Notes under the pieces: model-generated
Database searches by the model: none
Told to the model about the DNA's origin: nothing
What the model saw: only the letters and a program-made list of their open reading frames with translations
Shown here: piece by piece, positions 54,501 to 64,000 of the stretch
Layout of the letters: each line of letters begins with the position of its first letter
Position numbering within the stretch: the first letter of the stretch is position 1
NCBI GenBank assembly: GCA_963693285.1
Contig: OY848929.1
Coordinates: 5,582,501 to 5,646,500, forward strand
DNA length: 64,000 bases
DNA from: Xestospongia muta
Lineage: Eukaryota; Porifera; Demospongiae; Haplosclerida; Petrosiidae
Direction of reading: 5' to 3'
Program-made: the position numbers and the translations under genes

Positions 54501-57430
54501 ATAGTTGAACAGCTTTCAAATTATCTCGTATGTGCATACGATCAATATCTTCAGGAGCCTTCTCATCAGATTCCAAATATTGAACTAAACCCAGTGGCTA
54601 ATTGATATTAAATAAAATTAATAAAGGTGGCATCAGTGGGTGTGGCCTACCAGCATACGTAGCAATAGTGCATTGGCAGTTGGATTCTCTGTGATCCATA
54701 GTTTTATTAAGTGACGACTCAGTTGTCTACAGTACATATATAATGTGTACAAATATAAACTGAATATATTATACCTATGAGTTAAGAGTCTATTATCAGT
54801 ACTAGATGTAAATAGTGCCGTGTGCATATGACGAGGTAATGCCCCCTCTGCTAAAGCTAGTTCCTGCATTCTCTTAGCTGTCTCTTCATCACCTTCCTAA
54901 ATAAAAATAAAAGGGGGCAGGGCTATAATTAATGAGTGTGCACCTCAATAATTGCCTTCATAATGAGGCCAGCAGCTTTGATAATAGCAAGTGATGGATG
55001 CTGAAATAATTTAAATAAGGATCTATTTAAACCTGCTGTAAGTTCAAGAACCATATCAAACATTGCTCCTGGTGTGGTCTCACTACATATAAAATATTAT
55101 ATCAATATAATAAGATATGGATATTACCTGTATGGAGGACAAATGGCAAAAGTAATAAAATCTAATAATGCACTAATTACAAGAGCTCCTGTACCCAGTT
55201 GCTAGGAAACAAATAATAAAATCATTATCATTATAATTACAGGGTCATACCACATTTGTTCGAAGAACATCAATGAGGTTTTCAACAAAAGGTTTACTAG
55301 AAAGAAGTGATGATTTGTTTAATTGTTCTTGTCGTAGATCAAAGTTATCATGCATAGGTTGCATCAATGCACATAACAGGTCCACACAAGCATGTGTTAT
55401 ACCTTCATCTTTACGTCTAAGACTACGAACTACTTTTTTACCAACAGCATCTCTAAAACTAAAAAAATATATATATTAAAAATAATATGTCAGTAATGAT
55501 TACTTTAGAAGATCAGTAAATGATCCATAACCTGCTTTAGAGGCTACTAATCTTCTTAAAGCATGAAACTGGCTCTCTAGTTGTTCAGATGGCACAGATT
55601 CTTGATTGCCTTCTTTAGATACAAGAGATGCCAAAGCTTGAGTAATCAATTTCTCTTTATTCTCAGCAAACAAGCCTTCTTGACTAACAGCATGATTTAA
55701 ACCGCTATATCCAATATTTGCATTAAATTGATCAACAGAAGAATTGAATATTGGTCCTGGGGGTGTGGTCGCTAATAACCTCAAATAGATACTCTCTACT
55801 TCATCTTCAACAGGAACAAACAAAGGACCAAGTCGATAGCCTACATTAGTACGTCTCATCTTAACACATACATCTTTGTTACCAGTGGCTCTGACACCAT
55901 CAAGTAGAGAACACAACAAGGCATCTCTACAAATATATATACAATAATGTTACAGTATAAAACATACCTGTCTGCTGAAGTATAGCGACGTACTATACCA
56001 GTATTGTACTCAATAGCAAAGTTTTGAGGATTTTCATCATATCGTACTAGAGCAAAAACGCTTGCTAGTGGTTGTAATGTAACAATAGCATATGTTGAAG
56101 GATCTCTCTCAATAAGACATGTTTCTGATAAGGCTAGAGTACGTTGAACTGGTTCCTTTATTAAATAGTAAATTAATTAATCAAAAAGAGGTGTGGCTTA
56201 CTGGATGTCGTTGTGTATGTTTTTGAACTGGAAATTCTGTCAATGATGTTATACAGTCGTCATCACTGAGTGAATAAAGAGTATGACCACACCCACAAAT
56301 GACTATACTCACCTGTATTTACCAAAACGTTTATTGAGAAAGTCTTGATGTGTAATGGTCTCTTTTCTAATTCCAACATAATATCCAATATTATTTTGAG
56401 AAGCAGTTTGTACATCACGTAATAACTCATCTCTTTGATCAACAAGGAACATGTGCTATTAGAGAAGTATAATTAGTGGGCGTTGCCCTGTTATTAGGCT
56501 TACCAGTCGTCCAAAACCACCATGAGATATAACAATAGCGGCAGGATGATCAGATACCTAGATAAACCAGTTTTTTAAACTAGTCAAACTAGTTTTAATA
56601 CTCACTTTACATAAGAATTCAATATCTTTATAATCATAGTCACACAGTTTTTGACCAGCAACATTAACTTGACTTAAACAATGACGTCGAACCTAATAAG
56701 AGACAAGGAGCATACATGATTACATATAAATGTCTGGTAATTAACTTACCACTAAAATAGCATCAACTCGAGACTCATTCCATCTATACTTTAATGCTTT
56801 AAATCGCTAAAAAAATATAGTTATAGTAAACAAGTTTATATAATAACATCACATGATCACATGACAACATGACATGATCATATGACTAACATCATATGAT
56901 CACATGACCCCCAACATAAGCATGATATCATTTACCTTCTCTACTTTGGCCTTGCTAGCATCAGCAAATAAGGGACTCCAACGCTAAAAAGAATAATTAA
57001 AGTGGGTGTGTCAATGGGTGTGACTAATGGACATACCAATGCCTCCGTAATGAGTCCAGCACGATGTTCACTTGAAAAGGTCATTTGGTTGGCTTTACGA
57101 CCTTTTCTCATATGTATAACGAACTCATTGTTAGTTCGTAAACTAGGGGTTATGTCAACAAACTCATTATAAGCCCACTAAAGGTTAAGTAGAACAAATG
57201 GGCATAGCATTTATAAACGTAATAATATAATCTGATGACATACTTGGTTAGTAACTTCTGAAGTACCAGGATTTAGTGTTGTGATAGCTTTAGTTCCAAC
57301 ACAGAACACACGCTTATATCTAAGATATATAGAAATTGCAAATAATGCTTTACATCACATACTTTCCTCTCCAAGAATGTTTCGTTGTGTAATAACGAAC
57401 AACATCTTCATTACCTTCTAAAGATGCCAT
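48514..57430 (-). CDS. DNAJC13: DNAJC13/RME-8 endosomal J-domain protein
   Basis: RME-8 is a large peripheral endosomal protein that recruits Hsc70 to remodel clathrin and sort receptors. The gene takes 8.9 kb with many short introns and an estimated length near 2,200 residues, as in animal RME-8. The N-terminus ([41 protein letters not shown]) is the PH-like start of the family. IWN repeats are visible ([45 protein letters not shown]). The J domain is about 52210-52370 ([41 protein letters not shown]) and keeps HPD. Armadillo-like helices follow. The C-terminus ends [19 protein letters not shown]...GGHEDD, TGA at 48514. Start ATG at 57428-57430. Divergent from TCTE1, with 123 bp between starts. 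Confidence 0.95.
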
Positions 57431-57506
57431 AACTTGAGCTAGCTTAACTGCAGTTTACTTGAGCCCAACCTACTGTGTCATATGAGGATCACGTGGCTAT
57501 GTCTTC

Positions 57507-57520
57507 GTAACCATAGTAAC
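57507..57520. promoter_or_regulatory. X-box-like RFX site before TCTE1/DRC5
   Basis: GTAACCATAGTAAC matches GTHNYYATRRNAAC completely. It lies 34 bp upstream of the TCTE1 ATG, in the 123-bp gap shared with DNAJC13. TCTE1 is an axonemal gene, so RFX control is plausible. Confidence 0.55.
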
Positions 57521-57553
57521 CGATACATAAACGAATAAGATTAATGGTCAGTT

Positions 57554-59404
57554 ATGCCAATAGAAACTCAACATACACGAACTAAACAGTTAGAAGACAG
57601 CAAAGAAGTAAGAAATGAAAGTATAATAATGATGTTATTAATAGTGGGTGTGGTTTAGGCTGTCATTTCTGGTCCAGCTAATCCTGCTGCTGATCCTCGG
57701 CAGATAAGACGAGTTATTGCAGAAGATCCAGATTGGTAAGTAAAAGTGAAAGTAATATATTTGCATTTATTGTAATCTAATCGTCACAGGAATTTAGAAA
57801 CAGTCCCTCCATTATATGATTTGTGTATTAATCATATTGTGTCACAATTTCATCTCAATCCTTTGTTGGATGAATTACCACCTCTCTATAGACAAAAAGT
57901 CCTTGATAAGTTACCTACATCGATACCATTAGAGTAAGTCATTATGTTATTAGCCACGCCTACTTTATGTAATTAATTAATAGTGTGACAGCTCCTCTCA
58001 TTAATGAGGAAGATTACTGGGAGAAATGTTGTAATGAAAGGTGGGCGTTGTGTGTTGTAGCTGATCATAATGGACAATGGAAACAAATGTATTTTGAACG
58101 TCACATTCAAGAAATGATTGAACAATTTGTACCATTGTTATCTGATCTACAGCAAGTATGTATATGATGTCATAATGATGTCATCATTATTTCCTAGTTG
58201 GAGTCTAGTCTAAAATTAGCAAGTCCCTATGTTAAATGTATAAACTTAAACCAGTTACTACCACCTCCGCCTCCTCAAGAGATTAAATTATTAGATGAGG
58301 AAGAAATGGGTGACAGGTAATTACATGTATATATACTTAATAGTTATCAGCTATTCTATTAGTTTAAGTGAAGTTGACTCATTAAAACCAAGTCACACCC
58401 ACCTTGATTTGGGAGTGCCCCTAAAACATCTAGAGAGATTACAAGAATTACATCTTTCATATGGGTAAGTATATGACTGTCATGTGATGATCATGTGATA
58501 TACAATAGAGTTAAGAACTGCGGTATGAACTTTGATTGGGGACTATTTGAATTTACTAAAGAAGATTGTCAAAAATTGGCCGCAGCTGTCAAATCCACTC
58601 ATCATTTGAAAGTGTTACGTCTTTATCGTAGTAAATTATCAGATGATAAAGCACGTTTGTTGATTTCATATTTATTGGATCATACAGGTCTATCAACATT
58701 AGGTATATTGTATATGTAATATAACATATGACATTATCTACTGTAGATCTCTCTCATAATAAATTAAGTGATGGCTCAGCACGTGCTCTCAGTAAATTAT
58801 TAAATGGTCATTGTGTATTACGTGTCTTGGATATTAGTAATAATTATATTGGAGCAATGGGCGGGGCTTCACTGGGTCATGCACTTCAGGTCAACAACAC
58901 TCTGATTGAACTTAATATTAAACTTAACAGGTAAAAAGTAAATAAATATTAATAATAATTTAGGATTGTTTAATTAGACTAGGAGATGAAGGGGCTCAAC
59001 CCATTTTAAAAGCATTGCTAAAGAATACTACATTACAATCACTTAACATTGGCAGTAATGACTTTGGGGAACCTACTGCTGCAATATTATCAGAGGTAAT
59101 TATTACATGTACAGCTACATAACATTTATAACTTACAGTTATTAGTGGCTAATCAAATATTGACTAAATTGAACATAACTTGTAACAAGTTAGGGGAAGT
59201 AAGGACTGTAGTTATTATACTAGTATACTGTCATATTGTACTATATACTATTAGGCTGGAGGTAAATTATTACAGGAAGGTATTGAGGAGAACAAGACGT
59301 TAACTGAACTGGATTTACGTCTTACTGAAATTAGTGCTGAAAATGAGTACACTATTAATCAAATAATACGAACTAATGCTGATAGAGTGGGTGGGGCCTC
59401 CTAA
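57554..59404 (+). CDS. TCTE1: TCTE1/DRC5-like LRR protein of the nexin-dynein regulatory complex
   Basis: TCTE1 (DRC5) is a subunit of the nexin-dynein regulatory complex of motile cilia. The N-terminus (MPIETQHTRTKQLEDS) is followed by a helical region (ADPRQIRRVIAEDPDWNLETVPPLYDLC, PLLDELPPLYRQKVLDKL, EEDYWEKCCNERW, QMYFERHIQEMIEQFVP). A diagnostic VKNCGMNFDWGLFEFTKEDCQKLAAAVKSTHHLKVLRLYRSKLSDDKARLLISYLLDH block leads into leucine-rich repeats of the RI type (LDLSHNKLSDGSARALSKLL, LDISNNYIGAMGGASLGHAL, LNIGSNDFGEPTAAILSELL, LNITCNKLGEAGGKLLQEGI). It ends RTNADRVGGAS. The start ATG at 57554 is followed by a short first exon. The match to TCTE1 is clear. Confidence 0.9.
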
Positions 59405-60456
59405 GCCATTACATGTATCAAATAGAAAGATATCTTGTAATAGAAATAATTTATTTTTAACTAAACCAAAACTACAACTAATACACTCTATGATATTACG
59501 GAACTTTTTGGACCAGCAAGAAATTTTCCATAGTAACTGCATGTGTGTGAGTAAGCAATATTGCCATGATAATCATTGACATAACAAGATTACCTCTGTA
59601 ACTATTAGCATACAATATTACCATAGCAACTGCATGTATATCACTAGTACCAAACATCATTGCTATGGTAACCATTACCACTTAACAAGGACCTATAACT
59701 CTAGCTTAATAAAAACCTCAATTCATGGTTACAATTAAAAATGACCCAATATGGTAGGTAACCCAAGCACATTAAATTTTTAACCATATAAAATACTAAC
59801 TACAGAGTTGTAGTACATATATTCCTAGTAATGACAAAAAAAGATCTCTAGTTATTACTGTGTTCAATGAGAAGAAGAAATGTATTTTATTTTGTAAAAT
59901 ATGTTCATATAATAAATTATTTGAACAAATTACTATCAGCAGTTAGTCCATTTCAAAAGATTCTTCCTACTTTAATAATATGTTGCCATTAATCGTACTC
60001 TCCATCACTAAAAGTATATTTAATTCTTACATTCTCGTTTTGCCTGTTTTTTGGATACCTCTATCTCATCACTTCAAGTATCTGGTGTAACAGCAGCAAC
60101 AGTAGTTGTAACCAACTTAAGTAATAAAATAAAAGCATAGTATATATTAAAACCATGGGATAAAATCATTGCACAAATAAATGATGCATAGTATATGGTA
60201 TGGTGTGCAACAAAAAAATAATACACATGGTAATTGTGTTTAAATAATTAAGTTTATTGAATGAATATGAAAATACCAAAAAATGACACTTCTTGTGAGT
60301 GTGCAAGAATATAAAAGTATTACAACATCTGTAAAGTATTACAACAGCTGAAAAATCAATATTGGTGTACACAAAAACATAGAATTGGTGACAATCATCA
60401 TGGAGAGGACAGTATCTTAACAACACCTCTTTAGATGTCAACTATCTTCATTCTTA
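59405..60456. other. Gene-free stretch after TCTE1 with weak repeats
   Basis: No frame here has a recognised domain. A loose duplication of about 95 bp is seen at 59530-59675 (CCATAGTAACTGCATGT and ACCATAGCAACTGCATGT with matching flanks). AGTATTACAACA is repeated near 60315-60340. The TCTE1 3' end and its poly(A) site may extend into the first part. Confidence 0.5.
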
Positions 60457-60769
60457 TAGCCATTATAAATTTAGCTCAGAACTTTGTCGGCAGTAATAAT
60501 CTCAATCTTCTAGAACCAATTGGACAATTCGGAACTAGATTACATGGTGGTAAGGATGCTGCTAGTCCGAGGTGAGAATTCACATGATCTTGTTACTTGT
60601 CATATTTTTACACATTAAAGTCCCTTGGCTTGATATTTATTTCCTCCAAGTGATTGAACCAATCCAAGTGATTGAACCAAAGTGGTATTGTCCGATAATA
60701 CCGATGGTATTGGTTAACGGGGGTGAAGGTATAGGGAGTGGATACTACACTACTGTTCCAAGTTTATAA
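60457..60769 (+). pseudogene. DNA topoisomerase II fragment
   Basis: The first part, after an AG acceptor near 60456, encodes [19 protein letters not shown], then [18 protein letters not shown], a strongly conserved segment of the type IIA topoisomerase core, ending at a GT donor at about 60571. After a gap, EPKWYCPIIPMVLVNGGEGIGSGY resumes the same family further on. The part between (the YIFTML-LYDDNQR segment) is missing or degenerate, a VIEPIQVIEPK duplication is present, and a stop follows at 60767. The kept splice sites suggest an old genomic duplicate rather than a retrocopy. It is too incomplete to work. Confidence 0.8.
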
Positions 60770-61007
60770 TCCAAGAAAGAACTGCAATGATTGCTTGTAT
60801 CCTTATAGTAGCAATAGCAAAAAACATAAGTAGTTGTTTGGTGGCTTTCTAGAAGAATGAGAGATATGTAAAGAGCTCAGTTTATAACAACAAAGTGACT
60901 ACAGAGAAAATTATATTCACCTACTTTCCTGGACAAAGTTCAGATCGTGGTATTTTAAATTAAGTTTGGACTATTTATAGTCCACCAAAAAGGTCACACG
61001 TGATGAT

Positions 61008-61145
61008 ACATAATTGTAAAAATCAGGGCTGTATATAAGAAACAAGTCTACACATAATTGTAAAAATCAGGGCTGTATATAAGAAACAAGTCTATACATA
61101 ATTGTAAAAATCAGGGCTGTATATAATAATCAAGACTACACATGA
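61008..61145. repeat. 44-bp tandem triplicate
   Basis: Three copies of TACATAATTGTAAAAATCAGG followed by GCTGTATATAAGAAACAAGTC-type text occur; the third is diverged at its end (ATAATAATCAAGACT). There is no coding frame. Confidence 0.75.
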
Positions 61146-61315
61146 TTACATTACATTACGAAACCAATTGTTTGTGCTTAGAAATGTTGTTAAAGTCGGT
61201 AAAAAAAACCAAAACAAATTCATTTATTTACATGTACATTTACTAGTAGAACAAAGGCCATTATATAAACATTTTTAAATGGATAATGCTACATTTTAGA
61301 GCAGTGATACTAATG

Positions 61316-61502
61316 TCACTTAACAAGAACCTATATAGCTATCATCATAAAAATATTCAAGAGATTTTGTGACGTGTACCAAATTCTCAATTTTTGGCTC
61401 GAGACCATGGACTATAGTCCATGGTCTCGAGCCAAAAATGGCAAAAAAATTAAATTGCTTCAAATTTTTTATGATGATAGCTATATAGGTCCTTGTTAAG
61501 TA
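61316..61502. mobile_element. Hairpin element copy 1 (MITE-like)
   Basis: The arms read CTTAACAAGAACCTATATAG, then CTATCATCATAAAAAT on the left, and their inverse on the right (TTTTTTATGATGATAGCTAT, then ATAGGTCCTTGTTAAG). In the centre is a perfect 48-bp palindrome at 61391-61438 around GGACTATAGTCC, with CTCGAG and CCATGG inside. This resembles a MITE or foldback element. No target-site duplication is clear because the flanks are array sequence. Confidence 0.65.
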
Positions 61503-62019
61503 GAATCATTGTTTGTGCTTAGAAATGTTGTTTAAGTCAGTAAAAAAAACCAAAACAAATTCATTTATTTACATGTACATTTACTAGTAGAACAAAGGCC
61601 ATTATATAAACATTTTTAAATGGATAATGCTACATTTTAGAGCAGTGATACTAATGTCACTTAACAAGAACCTATAGAACTATCATGACAAAAAATTTGA
61701 AGAAATTTCATTCTTTAAAGTCTGTAAAAAAAAACAAAACGATTTCATTAATTTACATGTACATTTACTAGTAGAACAAAGGGCATTATCTAAACATTTT
61801 TAAAAAGATAATGCTACATTTTAGAGCAGTAATCCCAATGTCACTTAGTAAGGACCTATATAGCTATCATCACAAAAAAAAGAAGCAATTTCATTCTTTA
61901 AAGTCTGTAAAAAGACAAAAATTTTCATTAATTTACATGTACATTTACTAGTAGAACAAAGGGCATTATATAAACATTTTTAAAAGGATAATGCTACATT
62001 TTAGTGCAGTAATCCTAAT

Positions 62020-62206
62020 GTCACTTAACAAGGACCTATATAGCTATCATCATAAAAATATTCAAGCGATTTTGTGACGTGTACCAAATTCTCAATTTTT
62101 GGCTCGAGACCATGGACTATAGTCCATGGTCTCAAGCCAAAAATGGCAAAAAAATTAAATTGCTTCAAATTTTTTATGATGATAGCTATATAGGTCCTTG
62201 TTAAGT
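62020..62206. mobile_element. Hairpin element copy 2
   Basis: Same layout as copy 1. One base in the right half of the central palindrome differs (GGTCTCAAGCC instead of GGTCTCGAGCC), so the palindrome is nearly perfect. Confidence 0.62.
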
Positions 62207-62360
62207 AGAATCATTGTTTGTGCTTAGAAATGTTGTTTAAGTCAGTAAAAAAAACCAAAACAAATTCATTAATTTACATGTACATTTTCTACTAGAACAA
62301 AGGGCATTGTATAAACATTTTTAAAAGGATAATGCTACATTTTAGAGTGGTAATACTAAT

Positions 62361-62548
62361 GTCACTTAACAAGAACCTATATAGCTATCATGATAAAAAT
62401 ATTCAAGAGATTTTGTGACGTGTACCAAATTCTCAATTTTTGGCTCGAGACCATGGACTATAGTCCATGGTCTCAAGCCAAAAATGGCAAAAAAATTAAA
62501 TTGCTTCAAATTTTTTATGATGATAGCTATATAGGTCCTTGTTAAGTA
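62361..62548. mobile_element. Hairpin element copy 3
   Basis: Same layout, with the same GGTCTCAAGCC variant as copy 2. This shows that copies 2 and 3 are nearest relatives. Confidence 0.62.
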
Positions 62549-63254
62549 GAATCATTGTTTGTGCTTAGAAATGTTGTTTAAGTCAGTAAAAAAAACCAAA
62601 ACAAATTCATTAATTTACATGTACATTTTCTACTAGAACAAAGGGCATTGTATAAACATTTTTAAAAGGATAATGCTACATTTTAGAGTGGTAATACTAA
62701 TGTCACTTAACAAGGACCTATAGAACTATCATCACAAAAAAATTTGAAGTAATTTCATTCTTTAAAGTCTGTAAAAAAAGACAAAACGATTTTTTTAATT
62801 TACATGTACATTTACTAGTAGAACAAAGGCCATTATATAAAGATTTTAAAAAAAATAATGCTACATTTTAGAGTTGTGATACTAATGTCACTTAACAAGA
62901 ACCTATAGAACTATCATGACAAAAAATTTGAAGAAATTTCATTCTTTAAAGTCTGTAAAAAAAAACAAAACGATTTCATTAATTTACATGTACATTTACT
63001 AGTAGAACAAAGGGCATTATCTAAACATTTTTAAAAAGATAATGCTACATTTTAGAGCAGTAATCCCAATGTCACTTAGTAAGGACCTATATAGCTATCA
63101 TCACAAAAAAAAGAAGCAATTTCATTCTTTAAAGTCTGTAAAAAGACAAAAATTTTCATTAATTTACATGTACATTTACTAGTAGAACAAAGGGTATTAT
63201 ATAAACATTTTTAAAAGGATAATGCTACATTTTAGTGCAGTAATCCTAATGTCA

Positions 63255-63442
63255 CTTAACAAGGACCTATATAGCTATCATCATAAAAATATTCAAGAGA
63301 TTTTGTGACGTGTACCAAATTCTCAATTTTTGGCTCGAGACCATGGACTATAGTCCATGGTCTCGAGCCAAAAATGGCAAAAAAATTAAATTGCTTCAAA
63401 TTTTTTATGATGATAGCTATATAGGTCCTTGTTAAGTAGAAT
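63255..63442. mobile_element. Hairpin element copy 4
   Basis: Same layout, with the fully symmetric GGTCTCGAGCC form as in copy 1, although its surrounding block matches the one around copy 2. Confidence 0.62.
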
Positions 63443-64000
63443 CATTGTTTGTGCTTAGAAATGTTGTTTAAGTCAGTAAAAAAAACCAAAACAAATTCAT
63501 TTATTTACATGTACATTTACTAGTAGAACAAAGGCCATTATATAAACATTTTTAAATGGATAATGCTACATTTTAGAGCAGTGATACTAATGTCACTTAA
63601 CAAGAACCTATAGAACTATCATGACAAAAAATTTGAAGAAATTTCATTCTTTAAAGTCTGTAAAAAAAGACAAAATGATTTCATTAATTTACGTGTACAT
63701 TTACTAGTAGAACAAAGGGCATTATATAAACATTTTTAAATAGATAATGCTACATTTTAGAGTGGTAATACTAATGTCACTTAACAAGGACCTATAGAAC
63801 TATCATCACAAAAAAATTTGAAGCAATTTCATTCTTTAAAGTCTGTAAAAAAAGACAAAATGCATTCATTAATTTACATGTACATTATCTAGTAGAACAA
63901 AGGGCATTATATAAACATTTTTAAAAGGATAATACTACATTTTAGAGTAGTAATGGACCTAATGGCATTGTCTTCATTTCCATACGACAGTTACATTTAC

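Larger units (their letters stand above)
61160..63960. repeat. Satellite-like array of about 12 monomers with hairpin elements
   Basis: The array is built of monomers of about 165-190 bp, each with TTACATGTACATTTACTAGTAG, AACAAAGGGCATTATATAAACA, AATGCTACATTTTAGAG and AATGTCACTTAACAAGGACC. Monomers differ in their front (GTTTGTGCTTAGAAATG or TTCATTCTTTAAAGTCTG). Four carry a hairpin insert. A block at about 61680-62215 recurs at 62910-63445 nearly unchanged, so the array has a higher-order repeat of about 1.23 kb. No coding frame is seen. The window ends just after it decays. Confidence 0.85.

Noticed and set aside
60166..60441. 91-codon minus-strand frame rich in Tyr, His and Phe
   Set aside because: It is AT-rich chance sequence with no motif and no splice partner.
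61391..61438. XhoI/NcoI-containing palindrome as possible vector sequence
   Set aside because: Four diverged copies with long matching flanks, plus a related intronic copy of the arm, show that it is genomic.
61008..63960. Repeat arrays as a CRISPR array
   Set aside because: Repeats are long, contiguous and variable, with no unique spacers, and the genome is eukaryotic.

Overview
This is a eukaryotic nuclear window, AT-rich and very compact. It holds 22 protein-coding genes, mostly split by introns of about 45-130 nt with GT-AG ends and AT-rich interiors. The gene content is metazoan: Trio/Kalirin-type RhoGEF, IgTIR receptor, transglutaminase, alsin-like protein, EFHB and TCTE1/DRC5 axonemal genes, MAP3K2/3 and DNAJC13. 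Membrane receptors joining Ig domains to a cytoplasmic TIR domain are known from the demosponge Amphimedon queenslandica. With the tiny introns and tight packing, a demosponge close to Amphimedon is the best guess; this is inference, not proven from the sequence alone.

Layout from left to right (strand): Trio/Kalirin-like RhoGEF with a degenerate kinase domain, 5' end outside the window (+); NSF (-); an unrecognised single-exon protein (+); MAP3K2/3-like kinase (+); IgTIR receptor (-); PNPO (+) and a diverged PNPO-like paralogue (+); ALS2CL/alsin-like PH-MORN-VPS9 protein (-); USP37-type deubiquitinase (+); La/SSB (-); OMA1 metalloprotease (+); DNAJC7 (-); ANKIB1-like RBR ubiquitin ligase (+); EFHB (-); WDTC1 (+); RNF212/Zip3-like RING protein (-); NOP58 (+); SON (-); transglutaminase (+); DDHD1-like phospholipase (-); DNAJC13/RME-8 (-); TCTE1/DRC5 (+). 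Strands alternate almost perfectly. Divergent pairs share 90-235 bp between start codons (654 bp in one case). Convergent pairs are nearly or actually overlapping: WDTC1/RNF212 are 6 bp apart, the transglutaminase and DDHD1 stop codons abut, and the NOP58/SON ends overlap by 9 bp in the ancestral unit.

The most unusual locus is 37.3-41.3 kb. The shared NOP58/SON 3' end is present three times, with blocks of a G/C-asymmetric minisatellite between the copies. NOP58 is intact into the first copy and SON is intact into the third. The middle copy belongs to neither gene and is decaying.

The right end (59.4-64 kb) has no intact gene. It holds a broken topoisomerase II fragment, a 44-bp triplicate, and a satellite-like array of about 12 monomers with four long hairpin elements. 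A diverged copy of the hairpin element's end lies in a NOP58 intron. Introns across the window also carry a small vocabulary of recurrent short motifs (CCACACCC, palindromic TGATGTCAT-ATGACATCA, TCACATGA).

The genes are mostly housekeeping or signalling loci with no shared pathway. Two of them, EFHB and TCTE1, encode axonemal proteins, and each has an X-box-like RFX site close to its start codon.
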